29,838 bases of DNA from JBBQTQ01 sp038213135 (lineage in GTDB: Bacteria > Actinomycetota > Thermoleophilia > Gaiellales > Gaiellaceae). The notes beneath the pieces were generated by a model. The model worked only from the letters and a program-made list of their open reading frames with translations, made no database searches and was not told where the DNA came from. Of this stretch, positions 1 through 8,900 are shown one piece after another (the stretch's first letter is position 1; each line of letters opens with the position of its first letter). Location: the NCBI GenBank assembly GCA_038213135.1, contig JBBQTQ010000028.1, positions 1 through 29,838 of the forward strand, written 5' to 3'. The position numbers and the translations under genes were made by a program.

Positions 1-1193
1 TCGCCGATCCCGAGCAAGCGGCCGCTGCGCTCCCGGTAGAGCAGCGTGCATTTCTCTGTCGGACTCGCAGCGAGCGTCTCTGAAAGAAGGGCGCCGCTCG
101 CCGCCAGCCGGGTCAGGAGGCAGCCCTTCGGCTTCGCCTGCGAAAGGACGGCGAGGTCGCCGCCCGGCTCGAGCTCGAGACCGACGACTCCTGCGGAATG
201 CTGAACGGGAGCTGCCCGGAAGCTCGCGTCGACCTTGCCCGCGGCCGTATAGCGCAGCAGGCCGAAGCCGAGGTTGCCGAAGTCGGCCGCGCGTCCGACC
301 GTGGCGATGCCGCCGGCCAGGATCTTCCCGTCCGGCCGGAGCGCGAGTGCGTCGATCTCGGTGAAGGAGTCGCCCGAGCCGATCGCGGTCTGCGTCGCCC
401 AGCTGCGTTTGCCGCCGGCGCTGAACCGGGAGAGCTGCCAAAGCTCGAGCGTCACCGACAGGCGACGGGTGCCGCCGACGATCACCGATCCGTCGGGAGC
501 GCAGAGCAGCGTCCGAACGCTCCCCGGGTGCCACTTGCTCGTATACGCGAGACCGCCGTCGGCGCGGAACCGGAAGAGCACGTAGCGATGGTCGATGGTG
601 CCGCCGCCGTCGGCCGCGACGACTGCGGAGCCGTCGCGCATGCCGCACACCGCGCGAACGTTCGGCTCTGGTCCGAGCAAGCGCGGAAACGGCTCGGAGC
701 GCTGGCCGGCCGAGCCGAAGGTGGGATCCAGGCTGCCGTCCGCCCGCCAGCGGACGAGCTGGATCACGCCCGAGCTTGCTGGTGGCCCTTCGCTCCAGCC
801 CGCCCCGAGCAGCTTGCCGCCCGGCTGCGCGACGAGGCCCTGCATGTCGTTCGTGCCGTCGCCTGCCGCGGTGAAGACGAGACCTCGCCGGCCGAAGCCG
901 GGATCGAAAGCCCCGTTCGCCCTGAACGCAGCCAGCGTGAACGCCTCGGCCCGCTCGCCGCCACACTGGGTCGAGCAGATGCTCGAGGCCGCCAGGACGA
1001 AGCCCCCACCTGGTCGTGCGACGACAGCCGCGGGCAGCGCATACTCGTCGCCGAGCTGGAACGCGAGCGAGCCGGCGTGCCCGAAGCCCGGGTCGAGTCC
1101 CGGCGACCCGAAGGCGAGCCCCGCAACGACGAGCGCCGCAGCCGTGGCGCTACCGGCTCGCGACAGGCGCTTTCCGACCCGCACCCCCCTCAC
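1..1193 (-). CDS. Secreted delta-60-repeat protein (3' end missing)
   Basis: The minus strand reads open from the window edge to a GTG at 1184 or the in-frame GTG at 1193. The N-terminus is basic then hydrophobic (MRVGKRLSRAGSATAAALVV...), a likely signal peptide. Counting from 1184, motifs of the form (L/F)DPxFG fall at about residues 30, 93 and 152, i.e. roughly every 60 residues. They alternate with stretches such as ALRPDGKILAGG. This is the pattern of the delta-60 repeat (beta-propeller-like) family of extracytoplasmic proteins, whose function is usually unknown. At least 394 residues are present and the C-terminus lies outside the window. The coding start sits only 2-11 nt past the tRNA-Thr on the same strand, so both are probably on one transcript. 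GTGAGGGGG before the 1184 start could act as a ribosome-binding site, so 1184 may be preferred. The plus-strand reading across the same bases is an Arg/Pro-rich shadow. Confidence 0.75.
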   Translation of the reverse strand, partial: MRGVRVGKRLSRAGSATAAALVVAGLAFGSPGLDPGFGHAGSLAFQLGDEYALPAAVVARPGGGFVLAASSICSTQCGGERAEAFTLAAFRANGAFDPGFGRRGLVFTAAGDGTNDMQGLVAQPGGKLLGAGWSEGPPASSGVIQLVRWRADGSLDPTFGSAGQRSEPFPRLLGPEPNVRAVCGMRDGSAVVAADGGGTIDHRYVLFRFRADGGLAYTSKWHPGSVRTLLCAPDGSVIVGGTRRLSVTLELWQLSRFSAGGKRSWATQTAIGSGDSFTEIDALALRPDGKILAGGIATVGRAADFGNLGFGLLRYTAAGKVDASFRAAPVQHSAGVVGLELEPGGDLAVLSQAKPKGCLLTRLAASGALLSETLAASPTEKCTLLYRERSGRLLGIG

Positions 1194-1195
1194 AG

Positions 1196-1268
1196 AGCCG
1201 ACGCGCGGATTCGAACCGCGGACCCCTTCATTACGAGTGAAGTGCTCTACCAGCTGAGCTACGTCGGC
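1196..1268 (-). tRNA. tRNA-Thr (anticodon CGT)
   Basis: The reverse strand folds as a full cloverleaf. The acceptor arms are GCCGACG and CGTCGGC, the D arm GCTC/GAGC, the anticodon stem CTTCA/TGAAG with loop CTCGTAA, and the T arm CGCGG/CCGCG with TTCGAAT. The loop gives anticodon CGT, reading the Thr codon ACG. The discriminator base is U at 1196 and no CCA is encoded. A possible -10 (TAGACT, minus strand 1285-1280) lies about 11 nt upstream. Confidence 0.95.
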
Positions 1269-1308
1269 GGGCAGCGGCCAGTCTAGCCTAGAGTCCCGGC
1301 CGGGATTG

Positions 1309-1330
1309 GCGGCCGGGCAGGCCGCGTTTT
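1309..1330 (+). promoter_or_regulatory. GC hairpin followed by T-run before MFS gene
   Basis: GCGGCC (1309-1314), a GGGCA loop and GGCCGC (1320-1325) form a 6-bp all-GC stem followed by GTTTT. The shape is that of a short intrinsic terminator or attenuator in the leader of the MFS exporter gene. A perfect 12-bp palindrome TCCCGGCCGGGA lies just upstream at 1294-1305. In DNA this GC-rich, short stems arise easily by chance. Confidence 0.25.
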
Positions 1331-1360
1331 CACCCGAGAACCCGCCCGACAGGAGGACAC

Positions 1361-2794
1361 TTGGCCGCAGATCCGAGGAGATGGAAGGCGCTTGCCGTGC
1401 TCGGCATCGCCTACCTGATGGTCGTGCTCGACGTCTCGATCGTCAACGTCGCGCTACCGACGATCAAGGGCGCGCTCCACTTCCACTCGGATGCGAGCCT
1501 GCAGTGGATCGTCAGCGGCTACGCGCTCACCTTCGGCGGCCTGCTCCTGCTCGGCGGCCGCTCCGGCGACCTGCTCGGGCGGCGCCGCCTGTTCATGATC
1601 GGGCTTGCGCTCTTCGCGCTCTTCTCGCTCCTCTGCGGCCTCTCCGTCTCGCCCGGGATGCTGATCGCGATGCGGCTCTGCCAGGGCGCCGCCGGCGCGA
1701 TCCTCTCACCGTCCGTCTTCTCGATCGTCACCGTCACCTTCGAGGAGGGCAAGGAGCGGAACACCGCGCTCGGCATCCTCGGCGCGATCGCGGGCTCTGG
1801 CGCGGCGATCGGCGTGCTCCTCGGCGGCGTGCTGACGCAGTACGCCGGCTGGGAGTGGATCTTCATCGTCAACGTCCCGATCGGCCTCGGCGCGCTCCTG
1901 CTCGTGCCCCGCTTCGTCAAGGAGAGCACGAACAAGCAGATCCTCCAGCACTTCGACACGCTGGGAGCGATCACGGTGACGGCCAGCCTGTCGCTGCTGA
2001 TCTTCGGCCTGACGCAGTCGCCGACGCACGGCTGGGGCTCGCTGCAGGTGATCGTCTCGCTGATCGCCGCTGTCGTGCTGATGGCGATCTTCCTGACCGT
2101 GGAGACGCGTTCGCGATCGCCGCTCGTGCCGCTCGGCTTCTTCAAGAAGCGGACGCCGACCGGCGCGAACCTGATCGGCTTCGCGCTCGGCACCTCGATC
2201 TTCGGGATGTTCTTCCTGCTCTCGCTGTACATGGAGGGCGTGCTGCACATGTCGCCGGTGAAGACCGGTGTCGGCTATCTCGCGATCGCGCTCACCGCGG
2301 TCGTCTCTTCGGGGGTCTCGCAGGCGCTCGTGACAAAGCTCGGCGTCAAGCCCGTGCTCTCGACCGGCATGCTCTTCCTCGGCGGCGGCCTCGTCTACCT
2401 GACGCAGATCTCGGCGCACGGCTCCTACTGGCACGACCTGTTCATCCCGTTCCTGCTGATCGGGATGGGTCTCGGCTTCTCCTTCGTGCCGATCTCGATC
2501 GCCGCGCTCGGCGGCATCGAGCCGTCCGAAGCCGGCCTCGCGAGCGGCCTGATCAACGCGTCGCAGCAGGTGGGCGGCGCGCTCGGGCTCGCGATCCTGG
2601 CGACCGTTTCGACCTCGCGGATCACTCATCTCGCAGGCGGGGGGAAGCCGACCAGCTCGGACGTGGTGAGCGGCTACACGCTCGCCTTCTGGGTCGCGGC
2701 GGCGGTTGCTGCGGTCGCGCTCGTGACGACCCTCGTCGTTCTGCGCGGCAAGGAGCTCGAGACCGACGCCGGCGCGGCCGTGCCCGTGGGCTGA
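1361..2794 (+). CDS. MFS drug-type exporter, DHA2 (14-TM) family
   Basis: This 477-aa polytopic membrane protein is most likely a proton-driven efflux pump of the EmrB/QacA (DHA2) group. Visible family motifs are LDVSIVNVALPTI in TM1 (about 23-35), GRSGDLLGRR in the loop after TM2 (66-75), RLCQGAAGAIL in TM4 (105-115), and the motif-C region GAIAGSGAAIGVLLGG (141-156) followed by WEWIFIVNVPIG. The length and hydrophobic pattern fit 14 helices. The TTG start is chosen because AGGAGG lies at 1351-1356, four bases before it, and there is no in-frame ATG near TM1. The substrate cannot be read from sequence. The gene is divergent from tRNA-Thr, and the next gene starts 14 bases after its stop. Confidence 0.9.
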   Translation: MAADPRRWKALAVLGIAYLMVVLDVSIVNVALPTIKGALHFHSDASLQWIVSGYALTFGGLLLLGGRSGDLLGRRRLFMIGLALFALFSLLCGLSVSPGMLIAMRLCQGAAGAILSPSVFSIVTVTFEEGKERNTALGILGAIAGSGAAIGVLLGGVLTQYAGWEWIFIVNVPIGLGALLLVPRFVKESTNKQILQHFDTLGAITVTASLSLLIFGLTQSPTHGWGSLQVIVSLIAAVVLMAIFLTVETRSRSPLVPLGFFKKRTPTGANLIGFALGTSIFGMFFLLSLYMEGVLHMSPVKTGVGYLAIALTAVVSSGVSQALVTKLGVKPVLSTGMLFLGGGLVYLTQISAHGSYWHDLFIPFLLIGMGLGFSFVPISIAALGGIEPSEAGLASGLINASQQVGGALGLAILATVSTSRITHLAGGGKPTSSDVVSGYTLAFWVAAAVAAVALVTTLVVLRGKELETDAGAAVPVG

Positions 2795-2796
2795 GG

Positions 2797-2802
2797 GATA
2801 CT
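2797..2802 (+). promoter_or_regulatory. Putative -10 box of a leaderless gene
   Basis: GATACT is followed by six bases and then the GTG at 2809, placing the predicted transcription start at the start codon. No ribosome-binding site is present. No convincing -35 is seen. Confidence 0.4.
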
Positions 2803-2808
2803 GCAGGC

Positions 2809-3231
2809 GTGACGAGGAAGCCGATCGGCGCAGCGGCGCTGCTGCTCGCGTCCGCTGCCTGCAGCTCCGCCCTGGCCGCAGGCGGGGACGTCGCGAAGAT
2901 CAAGCTGAACTGGGCGACCTTCTTCAGCAGCAAGACCACGATCGCGAAGAAGGCGTCGCTGCTCGAGAACGGCGCGCAGTTCAAGGCCGTGCTCGAAGCC
3001 CAGTCGACCTCGGCCTACGCGCAGAACTCCACGGCGAGCGTTTCGAAGGTGACGCTCGCGGGCTCGAAGGCGATGGTCGTCTACACGATCTCGATCTCGG
3101 GCAAGCCGTTCCTGCAGGGCCTGAAGGGCCTGGCGCTTCGCGTTGGCGGCAAGTGGGTCGTGAGCGACGCGACGTTCTGCGGACTGCTCGTTTTGCAGGG
3201 CCCGCCGCCCGCGCCTTGTCCGTCCAGCTGA
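2809..3231 (+). CDS. Small secreted protein, MTB12-like
   Basis: The 140-aa product begins MTRKPIGAAALLLASAACSS, a signal peptide with a Cys at 18 that makes a weak lipobox (SAAC), so secreted or lipid-anchored. The mature part has the layout of the C-terminal domain of mycobacterial low-molecular-weight antigen MTB12: NWATFFSSKTTIAKKASLLENGAQF near the start and a late strand GLALRVGGKWVVSDATFCGL. That match is by pattern only. Function in this family is not established. The GTG start has no ribosome-binding site but a GATACT box six bases upstream. The last 16 bases overlap the TTG start of pepT, so the two genes may be coupled. Confidence 0.65.
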   Translation: MTRKPIGAAALLLASAACSSALAAGGDVAKIKLNWATFFSSKTTIAKKASLLENGAQFKAVLEAQSTSAYAQNSTASVSKVTLAGSKAMVVYTISISGKPFLQGLKGLALRVGGKWVVSDATFCGLLVLQGPPPAPCPSS

Positions 3232-4472
3232 CCCCGCTCGCAGCCGAGCTCGCGGCCGACGTCCTCGAGCGGTTCCTGCGCTACGTGCAGGTGGCGACCG
3301 AGTCCGCCCATGACGCGAGCGAGATCCCGAGCACGCAGAAGCAGTTCGACCTGGCGCGGATCCTCGAGGGAGAGCTGCGCGAGCTCGGGCTCGAGGACGT
3401 CGTGCTCGACGAGCACTGCCACGTCTACGCGACGCTGCCGGCCACCGTGGAGCGCGAGACGCCTGTGCTCGGCCTCGTCGCGCACGTGGACACCTACCCC
3501 GGCGAGAACGGGACCGGCGTCAAGCCGGGCGTCCATCGCTTCGACGGCAAGCTCGCGCTCCCGGGCGATCCGTCGCAGGTGCTCTCGGTCGCCGAGTTCC
3601 CTGATCTGGCAAAGCACGTCGGCTGCGACCTCGTCACGAGCGACGGCACGACGCTGCTCGGCGCCGACGACAAGGCGGGCGTTGCCGAGATCATGGGCGC
3701 GGTCGCGTATCTGGCGCGCCACCCGGAGGTGGAGCGCGGAAGGGTGAAGATCGGCTTCACGCCCGACGAGGAGATCGGCCGAGGTGCCGAGTTGTTCGAC
3801 ATCGAGGGCTTCGGCGCCGACTTCGCGTTCACCGCGGACGGCTCGGGGCTCGGCGAGGTGACCTCCGAGAACTTCAACGCCTCGACCGTGACCGTCACGT
3901 TCACCGGGTTGTCGGCGCATACCGGGACGGCGAAGGGCGCGATGGTGAACAGCCTGCGGCTGGCAGGCGAATTCCTGGCGCGGCTGCCCAAGGAGCTCTC
4001 GCCCGAGGCGACCGAGTCCTACGAGGGCTTCGTCCACCCGGATCGCATCGCGGGCTCGACCGCGGAGACCTGCATCACCCTGATCGCGCGCGACTTCGAC
4101 GACGCGGGCCTGGAGCGCCACGTCGAGCTCGTGCGCGCGCTCGCGGAGGAAGTGGCGGCCGAGACCCTGCGGGCGCAGGTGCGCGTCGCTGTCGAGCGCA
4201 CGTACCTGAACATGCAGCCCTACCTGAGGGACAAGCCGTGGATCCTCGAGGCAGCCGAGCAGGCGGTCCGCAAGCTCGGACTCGAGCCCGTCTACAAACC
4301 GCTGCGCGGGGGGACGGACGGCGCCGTCCTCACGGAGAAGGGACTGCCGACCCCCAACCTCGGCACCGGCACCGGGCAGCACCACTCCCGGCGCGAGTGG
4401 GCCTGCGTCCAGGACATGGGCGGAGCAGCGGCGATCCTCGTGTATCTCGCGGAGATCGTCGCAACCGGCTAA
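3216..4472 (+). CDS. pepT: Peptidase T (tripeptide aminopeptidase, M20B)
   Basis: The 418-aa product is close to the usual PepT length (about 410). PepT is a cytoplasmic di-zinc enzyme that removes the N-terminal residue of tripeptides. Metal and catalytic motifs are in order: LVAHVDTYPGENG (H90, D92), LLGADDKAG (D151), FTPDEEIGRG (E185-E186), the TADGSG segment, the lid-domain motif GLSAHTGTAKG, and GTGQHHSRREW near the C-terminus carrying the last His ligand. The FNASTVTVTFTG strand precedes the dimerisation lid. I prefer the TTG at 3216 because the N-terminal helix LAADVLERFLRYVQVAT starts just after it, whereas longer reading into the previous gene gives a non-family sequence. The stop codon overlaps that of the convergent ATPase gene by four bases (4469-4472). 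Confidence 0.93.
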   Translation: MSVQLTPLAAELAADVLERFLRYVQVATESAHDASEIPSTQKQFDLARILEGELRELGLEDVVLDEHCHVYATLPATVERETPVLGLVAHVDTYPGENGTGVKPGVHRFDGKLALPGDPSQVLSVAEFPDLAKHVGCDLVTSDGTTLLGADDKAGVAEIMGAVAYLARHPEVERGRVKIGFTPDEEIGRGAELFDIEGFGADFAFTADGSGLGEVTSENFNASTVTVTFTGLSAHTGTAKGAMVNSLRLAGEFLARLPKELSPEATESYEGFVHPDRIAGSTAETCITLIARDFDDAGLERHVELVRALAEEVAAETLRAQVRVAVERTYLNMQPYLRDKPWILEAAEQAVRKLGLEPVYKPLRGGTDGAVLTEKGLPTPNLGTGTGQHHSRREWACVQDMGGAAAILVYLAEIVATG

Positions 4473-5986
4473 TGGAGCGGCAGCACCTCGTCGGCCTGGG
4501 CGATCACGACGGGATCGTGGGTGGCACAGACGACTGCGGCGCCGGTCTCGCGCGCGAGCCGGGCGAGCAGGACCGCGATCGAGAGCGAGTTCGCCTCATC
4601 GAGGCGGGAGGTCGGCTCGTCGGCGAGCAACAGCGACGGGAAGCCCGCCATCGCCCGCGCGATCGCGACCCGCGCGCGCTCGCCCATCGAGAGACGGGAA
4701 ACGCGCTGCGTCACCCGCTCGGCGAGGCCGACGAGGACGAGCGCCTCGGTCGTCCGCTCGTTGTTGGTGACCCCTCGTACCGCCAGCCCGAGCTCGACGT
4801 TCTCGCGGGCGTTCAGGAAGCCGATCAGCGCCGGCTGCTGCGACACGAAGCCGATCTCCCTCGCGCGCACGCGCGCCCGTGACTCTCGATCGAGCGACGT
4901 CAGCGTCTCCGAGCCCACGCGGATCTCGCCCGCGGAGGGCGTCTCCAGGCCGGCGAGCAGGTGCAGGAAGGTCGTCTTGCCGGAGCCGGAGGGCCCGGTC
5001 ACCGCATAGAGCCGGCCGCCCTCGAAGGCGGCGGTCAGATCCGTCAGCACCTCGGTCTCTCCGTACCGCTTCGTGACGCCGATCGCCTCCGCGACGACAC
5101 CGGCCGGCCGGACCGGGCCGAGCGAGGCGGGCTCCGCCGCGACACCGCGGTTCTCGGTGCCGGCTGCGGCGAGCACGACCGTCTCGCCCTCGAGCCTCGC
5201 CACGGCGTGCGAGCCGATCCCCGCGCGCAACAGGTACTCCTCGGGGACCCGCAACCAGCCGCCGCGACCGACGACGATCTCCTCGTCGCCCCCGCCTTCG
5301 CGGGAGGCCTCGGCCGCGAGCCGGCCGTCGCGGATGTGGACGACGCGGTCGGCGACGCGCTCGGAGCCTGGATCGTGGCTGACGATCAGCGCCGTGCAAC
5401 CTTCGTCCCGGACGAGCTCGCCGAGCAGGCGATACACGAGATCGGCGTTGGCGGCGTCGAGCTCGCCGGTCGGCTCGTCGGCGAGGAAGAGCCGCGGCCG
5501 GTGGGCGAGCGCGGCCGCGACCGCGACCCGCTGCTGCTCGCCGCCGGAGAGCTCGGCCGGAAAGGCGGCTCCACGGCCGCCGAGGCCGACCTTCTCCAGG
5601 AGCTCGTCGGCCCGGCGCACCCGCTCGCCGCGGCTCGCCCCGCGCAGCGAGGCCGCGAGCGCGATCTGCTCTCGCGCGCGCAGCTCGGGCGCGAGCGCGC
5701 GCGAGTAGTGCTGGTCGGCGTACCCGAGCTGGGTGCGGCGGTACTCGGCCCGGCGGCGCTCGGAAAGCTTCGGCAGGTCAAGCCCGAAGACGCGCGCAGT
5801 GCCCGCGGAGGGCCGGTCGAGCGCTGCGACGATCCGCAGCAGGGTCGACTTGCCCGAGCCGCTCGGCCCGAGCACGCCGACGACCTCGTGCTCGCGGATG
5901 TTCAGCGTCAGTCCTTGCAGCGCCGCCGCGTCGCCTTCCGGAGTCGAGTGGACGCGGAACAGGTCGCGGAGCTCGACGGCGCTCAT
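4469..5986 (-). CDS. Tandem ABC-transporter ATPase (two NBDs in one chain)
   Basis: The 505-aa cytoplasmic protein has two nucleotide-binding domains of the LolD/MacB type. NBD1 has GPSGSGKST (40-48), signature LSGGEQQR (146-153) and Walker B LFLADEP (166-172). NBD2 has GPSGSGKTT (331-339), a degenerate signature LSMGERAR (432-439) and LLLADEP (452-458). The linker at about 238-275, GRGGWLRVPEEYLLRAGIG, then a beta strand VARLEGETVVL, resembles an AbrB/SpoVT-like swapped-hairpin module. No membrane segments are present. The ATG overlaps the permease stop as ATGA (5986-5983), so the two are translationally coupled and form one transporter. Having the signature altered in one site suggests asymmetric ATP hydrolysis, which is an inference. 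Confidence 0.9.
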   Translation of the reverse strand: MSAVELRDLFRVHSTPEGDAAALQGLTLNIREHEVVGVLGPSGSGKSTLLRIVAALDRPSAGTARVFGLDLPKLSERRRAEYRRTQLGYADQHYSRALAPELRAREQIALAASLRGASRGERVRRADELLEKVGLGGRGAAFPAELSGGEQQRVAVAAALAHRPRLFLADEPTGELDAANADLVYRLLGELVRDEGCTALIVSHDPGSERVADRVVHIRDGRLAAEASREGGGDEEIVVGRGGWLRVPEEYLLRAGIGSHAVARLEGETVVLAAAGTENRGVAAEPASLGPVRPAGVVAEAIGVTKRYGETEVLTDLTAAFEGGRLYAVTGPSGSGKTTFLHLLAGLETPSAGEIRVGSETLTSLDRESRARVRAREIGFVSQQPALIGFLNARENVELGLAVRGVTNNERTTEALVLVGLAERVTQRVSRLSMGERARVAIARAMAGFPSLLLADEPTSRLDEANSLSIAVLLARLARETGAAVVCATHDPVVIAQADEVLPLH

Positions 5987-8900
5987 CCGGTCACCTGCGC
6001 GTGGCGAGCCAGGGCGCCGAGCCGGCCGAGGCCGCGGCGGCTCGCGAGCGCCACTGCGACGAGAGCGACGACGACGTAAGCGCCGACGCCCGCACCGAGC
6101 AGACGCCAGTCGACGACCACCGCCAGCGGCGGCTCCGGCGAGCCCGCGTTCGCGGTGACGACGATCAGGTCGACGACGAGAGCCCCGAGCGCGGCGCCCG
6201 CGGCGATCCCTCCGACCAGCCCGAACCCGGAAAGCAGGAGCATCCGCAGCCGCAGATGGCGTCGCAGCATGGCGGGCCCTGCGCCCTGGCCCTCGAGGTC
6301 GAGCAGTTCGGCGCCCTCGTCCTTCACGTCGGCGACGAGCGCCAGCAGCAGGCCGAGCACCGCGAGGCCGAGCGCCACCGCCGCCGTCCCGCCGAGCGCG
6401 AGCAGGACGCCGCGGGCAAGCGGATCGCTGCGCAAGTCGGCCTCGACTGCCTGTCGCGAAAGCGCGCTCAAGTCGCCGAACGGCGGCCTGGCCAGCACCG
6501 CGGGATCGGCGCCGTCGAGCCAGATCTCGTTCGTCACCCCGGCACCGGGGAAGCCGGCGTCGAGCGCGGTCTGGACGGTCGGCCCGTCCGCCAGGACGAA
6601 GTCGGTGCCGGCCGACGGAAAGCGGGTCGCCACTCCGACCACGCGGGTCAGGAGCGGCTGGCCGCCGACGTCGATCGGGAGCAGGTGCCCACGCGCCGCC
6701 GCCGCGAGCTTCGGCGGGACGATCACCGGCACCGGCTCTCCGTCGGTCGGCTGGGGGCTGCGCACCCGCGCGTCGACGTCGGGCGTGACCAGGTAGCGGC
6801 CGTCGGGCCGCACGCCGCCGACGCCGAGCCACCGGCTGAACTGCCCGCCGAGCGTGAGCCTCCCGCGCGCGAAGGGCTGCTCGCCGAGACCGCCGTTCGC
6901 GACCCCGAAGTGCGTCACGTCGGCGACGGTGAAGCCGAGGCTGAAGAGCAGGCCGTCCCGCGCGGCCGCCGGCAGGCTCACGGCGAGCTCCGTCTTCCCC
7001 GGGTCGAGCCGCCCGAGCGGCACCCTGACAACGTCGCCCCGCCTCGTCTCGATGGCGCCCGTCAGCTTCAGGGCGTCACCCCGAAGCGTCGCCGGCACGA
7101 CGAGGCGCGAGCCGACGCGCAGGCCACGGAGAGCGACCGGGCCGGTCGGGCGCAACCGGGCCGCGAGGTCGCCGAGCGACGCATTCGAGAAGTCGGAGCG
7201 CCACCCGCCGAGCGCCGGGATAGCACCCGAGGGAATGCCGAGCAGCGTCAGGCTCGGTGCGACGTTCGGGACGTCGCCGTTCAGCCGCACGACCTGCGTC
7301 GCCCGGCCGAGCCGCGCGTACGCCGCCGGCGACCCGGCCTCGAGCACCGGCACGAGCTTCGTCAGGTCCTCGGAGAGGAGCACGTCCGCGGGCGCCGCGA
7401 ACGCGGCCTCGTCCTGCTCCCCGCGCGTGAGCGTCGCGCGATACGTCACGGCGAAGAGCGCGAAGCCGAGGCTGACGACGAGGAAGACGACCGCGCTCGT
7501 CGCCCGGCCGGGGTTGCGCGCGAGCGAAAGGGCTGCGAGCCGCGCCGCGACCGGAGCCCGCCGCCCCGCCCGCTCGAGCGCGCGCAGCACCGGCGCGAGC
7601 AAGCGCGCCGCGGCGACGGCGAGCACGAGTGAGACGAGCCCCGGCAGGAGGAGCAGGAACACACCGGTGCCGCCGTGCGCCGCCAGCGAATCGGCGTTCG
7701 TCGCGCCGCGTGCGACCCCGACGACGAGCGCCACGAGCGCGCCGAGTCCGGCGACGTCGGCGAGGGTCAGAGCGCGCTCGCCGATCCGCACGACCGGAGC
7801 CCAGAGGGCGCCGAACAGGACGAGCGCGGCTGCCGCGGCCAGGCCGGCGGCCACGGCCAAGCCCGCTCCCGAGAGCACCGAGTGGCGAAGGACCCCGCCG
7901 ACCGGGGCGCCGAGCCGGCCGGCCGCGAGCGCCGCGAGCCCCACGCCGGCCGCCCACCCGACGACCGTGCCCGCGACCGCCACGAAGGCCGTCTCGACAC
8001 CGGAGAGCAGGCCGAGCTGAAGGCGGCTCGCGCCGCGCCAGCCGAGCTGCCTGCGAGCCGCCTCGGAGTCGCGGCGCAGGCTGGCAGCGGCCAGGACGCT
8101 GAAGACAAGCAGCAGCGCCGCGACGCTGCCGCCGAGCACGAGCAGCCGCCGTGCAGACACGCGCGCGGTCGCTGCCGCGGCGTCGATCTGCTCGGTCGGC
8201 GCGGTGACGGTGAAGAGCTGGCCGCTCGAGTCGAGAACCGACTGGGCCTGCGCGATCGAGTGCTCGAAGCGGCCGACGCTCCACGGATGCAGCCCCGCCA
8301 TCGGCACGACCCAGCTGTACGTCCGGTCCTGGTCCGCGAGCCCCACGTCCCGCGCGAGCGCGCCGACGTCCCCACCGAGCAGGAAGGGCGGCTGGTCGGG
8401 CTCGTGATAGCGGGCGGCGCTGCTGAGGATCGAGCTCGTGCTGTTCTGGCTGAGCAGCCCGCCGAGCGGCAGGGACGAGGTCAGCGAGCCGGCGCCGACC
8501 AGCGCAAAACGGGCCGGGAAGTGACCCGCGCCCGCAACCTGGATCACCTCGCACGAGCCGCTCCGGCAGTCGTGCGGCAGGCGCCCCGAGCGGAGCGTGA
8601 CCCAACGCTCCAAGCCGTCGATCGCCGCGAGGTCGATGAACGCCCCGCCGAGGTTGCCCTCGCGAAAGAGCACAGTTCGGAAGGGAGCACGCCCGAGAAT
8701 CGACTCGAGCCCGCGCTGGGCGATCGCGTCGAGGCCAGAGAAACCGCCCGGCTCCTGCACGGGAATCCCCGACCAGTACGCCCGCACCGCTCGCTGGTCG
8801 GCAGGGATCTGCGCAACGGCGCGGGCGATGCTGGCGTCCTGGGCGGCGACGCTCGTCCCGAGCACTCCCGCCAGCACCGCAGCCCCGGCGGCCACGCCCA

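Noticed and set aside
198..1286. 362-codon plus-strand open frame
   Set aside because: It crosses the tRNA-Thr, is rich in Arg, Ala, Glu and Pro without motifs, and lies opposite a clear delta-60-repeat protein.
1294..1305. 12-bp palindrome TCCCGGCCGGGA as an operator
   Set aside because: Pure GC palindromes of this size are expected by chance here, and it has no second copy or clear placement at a promoter.
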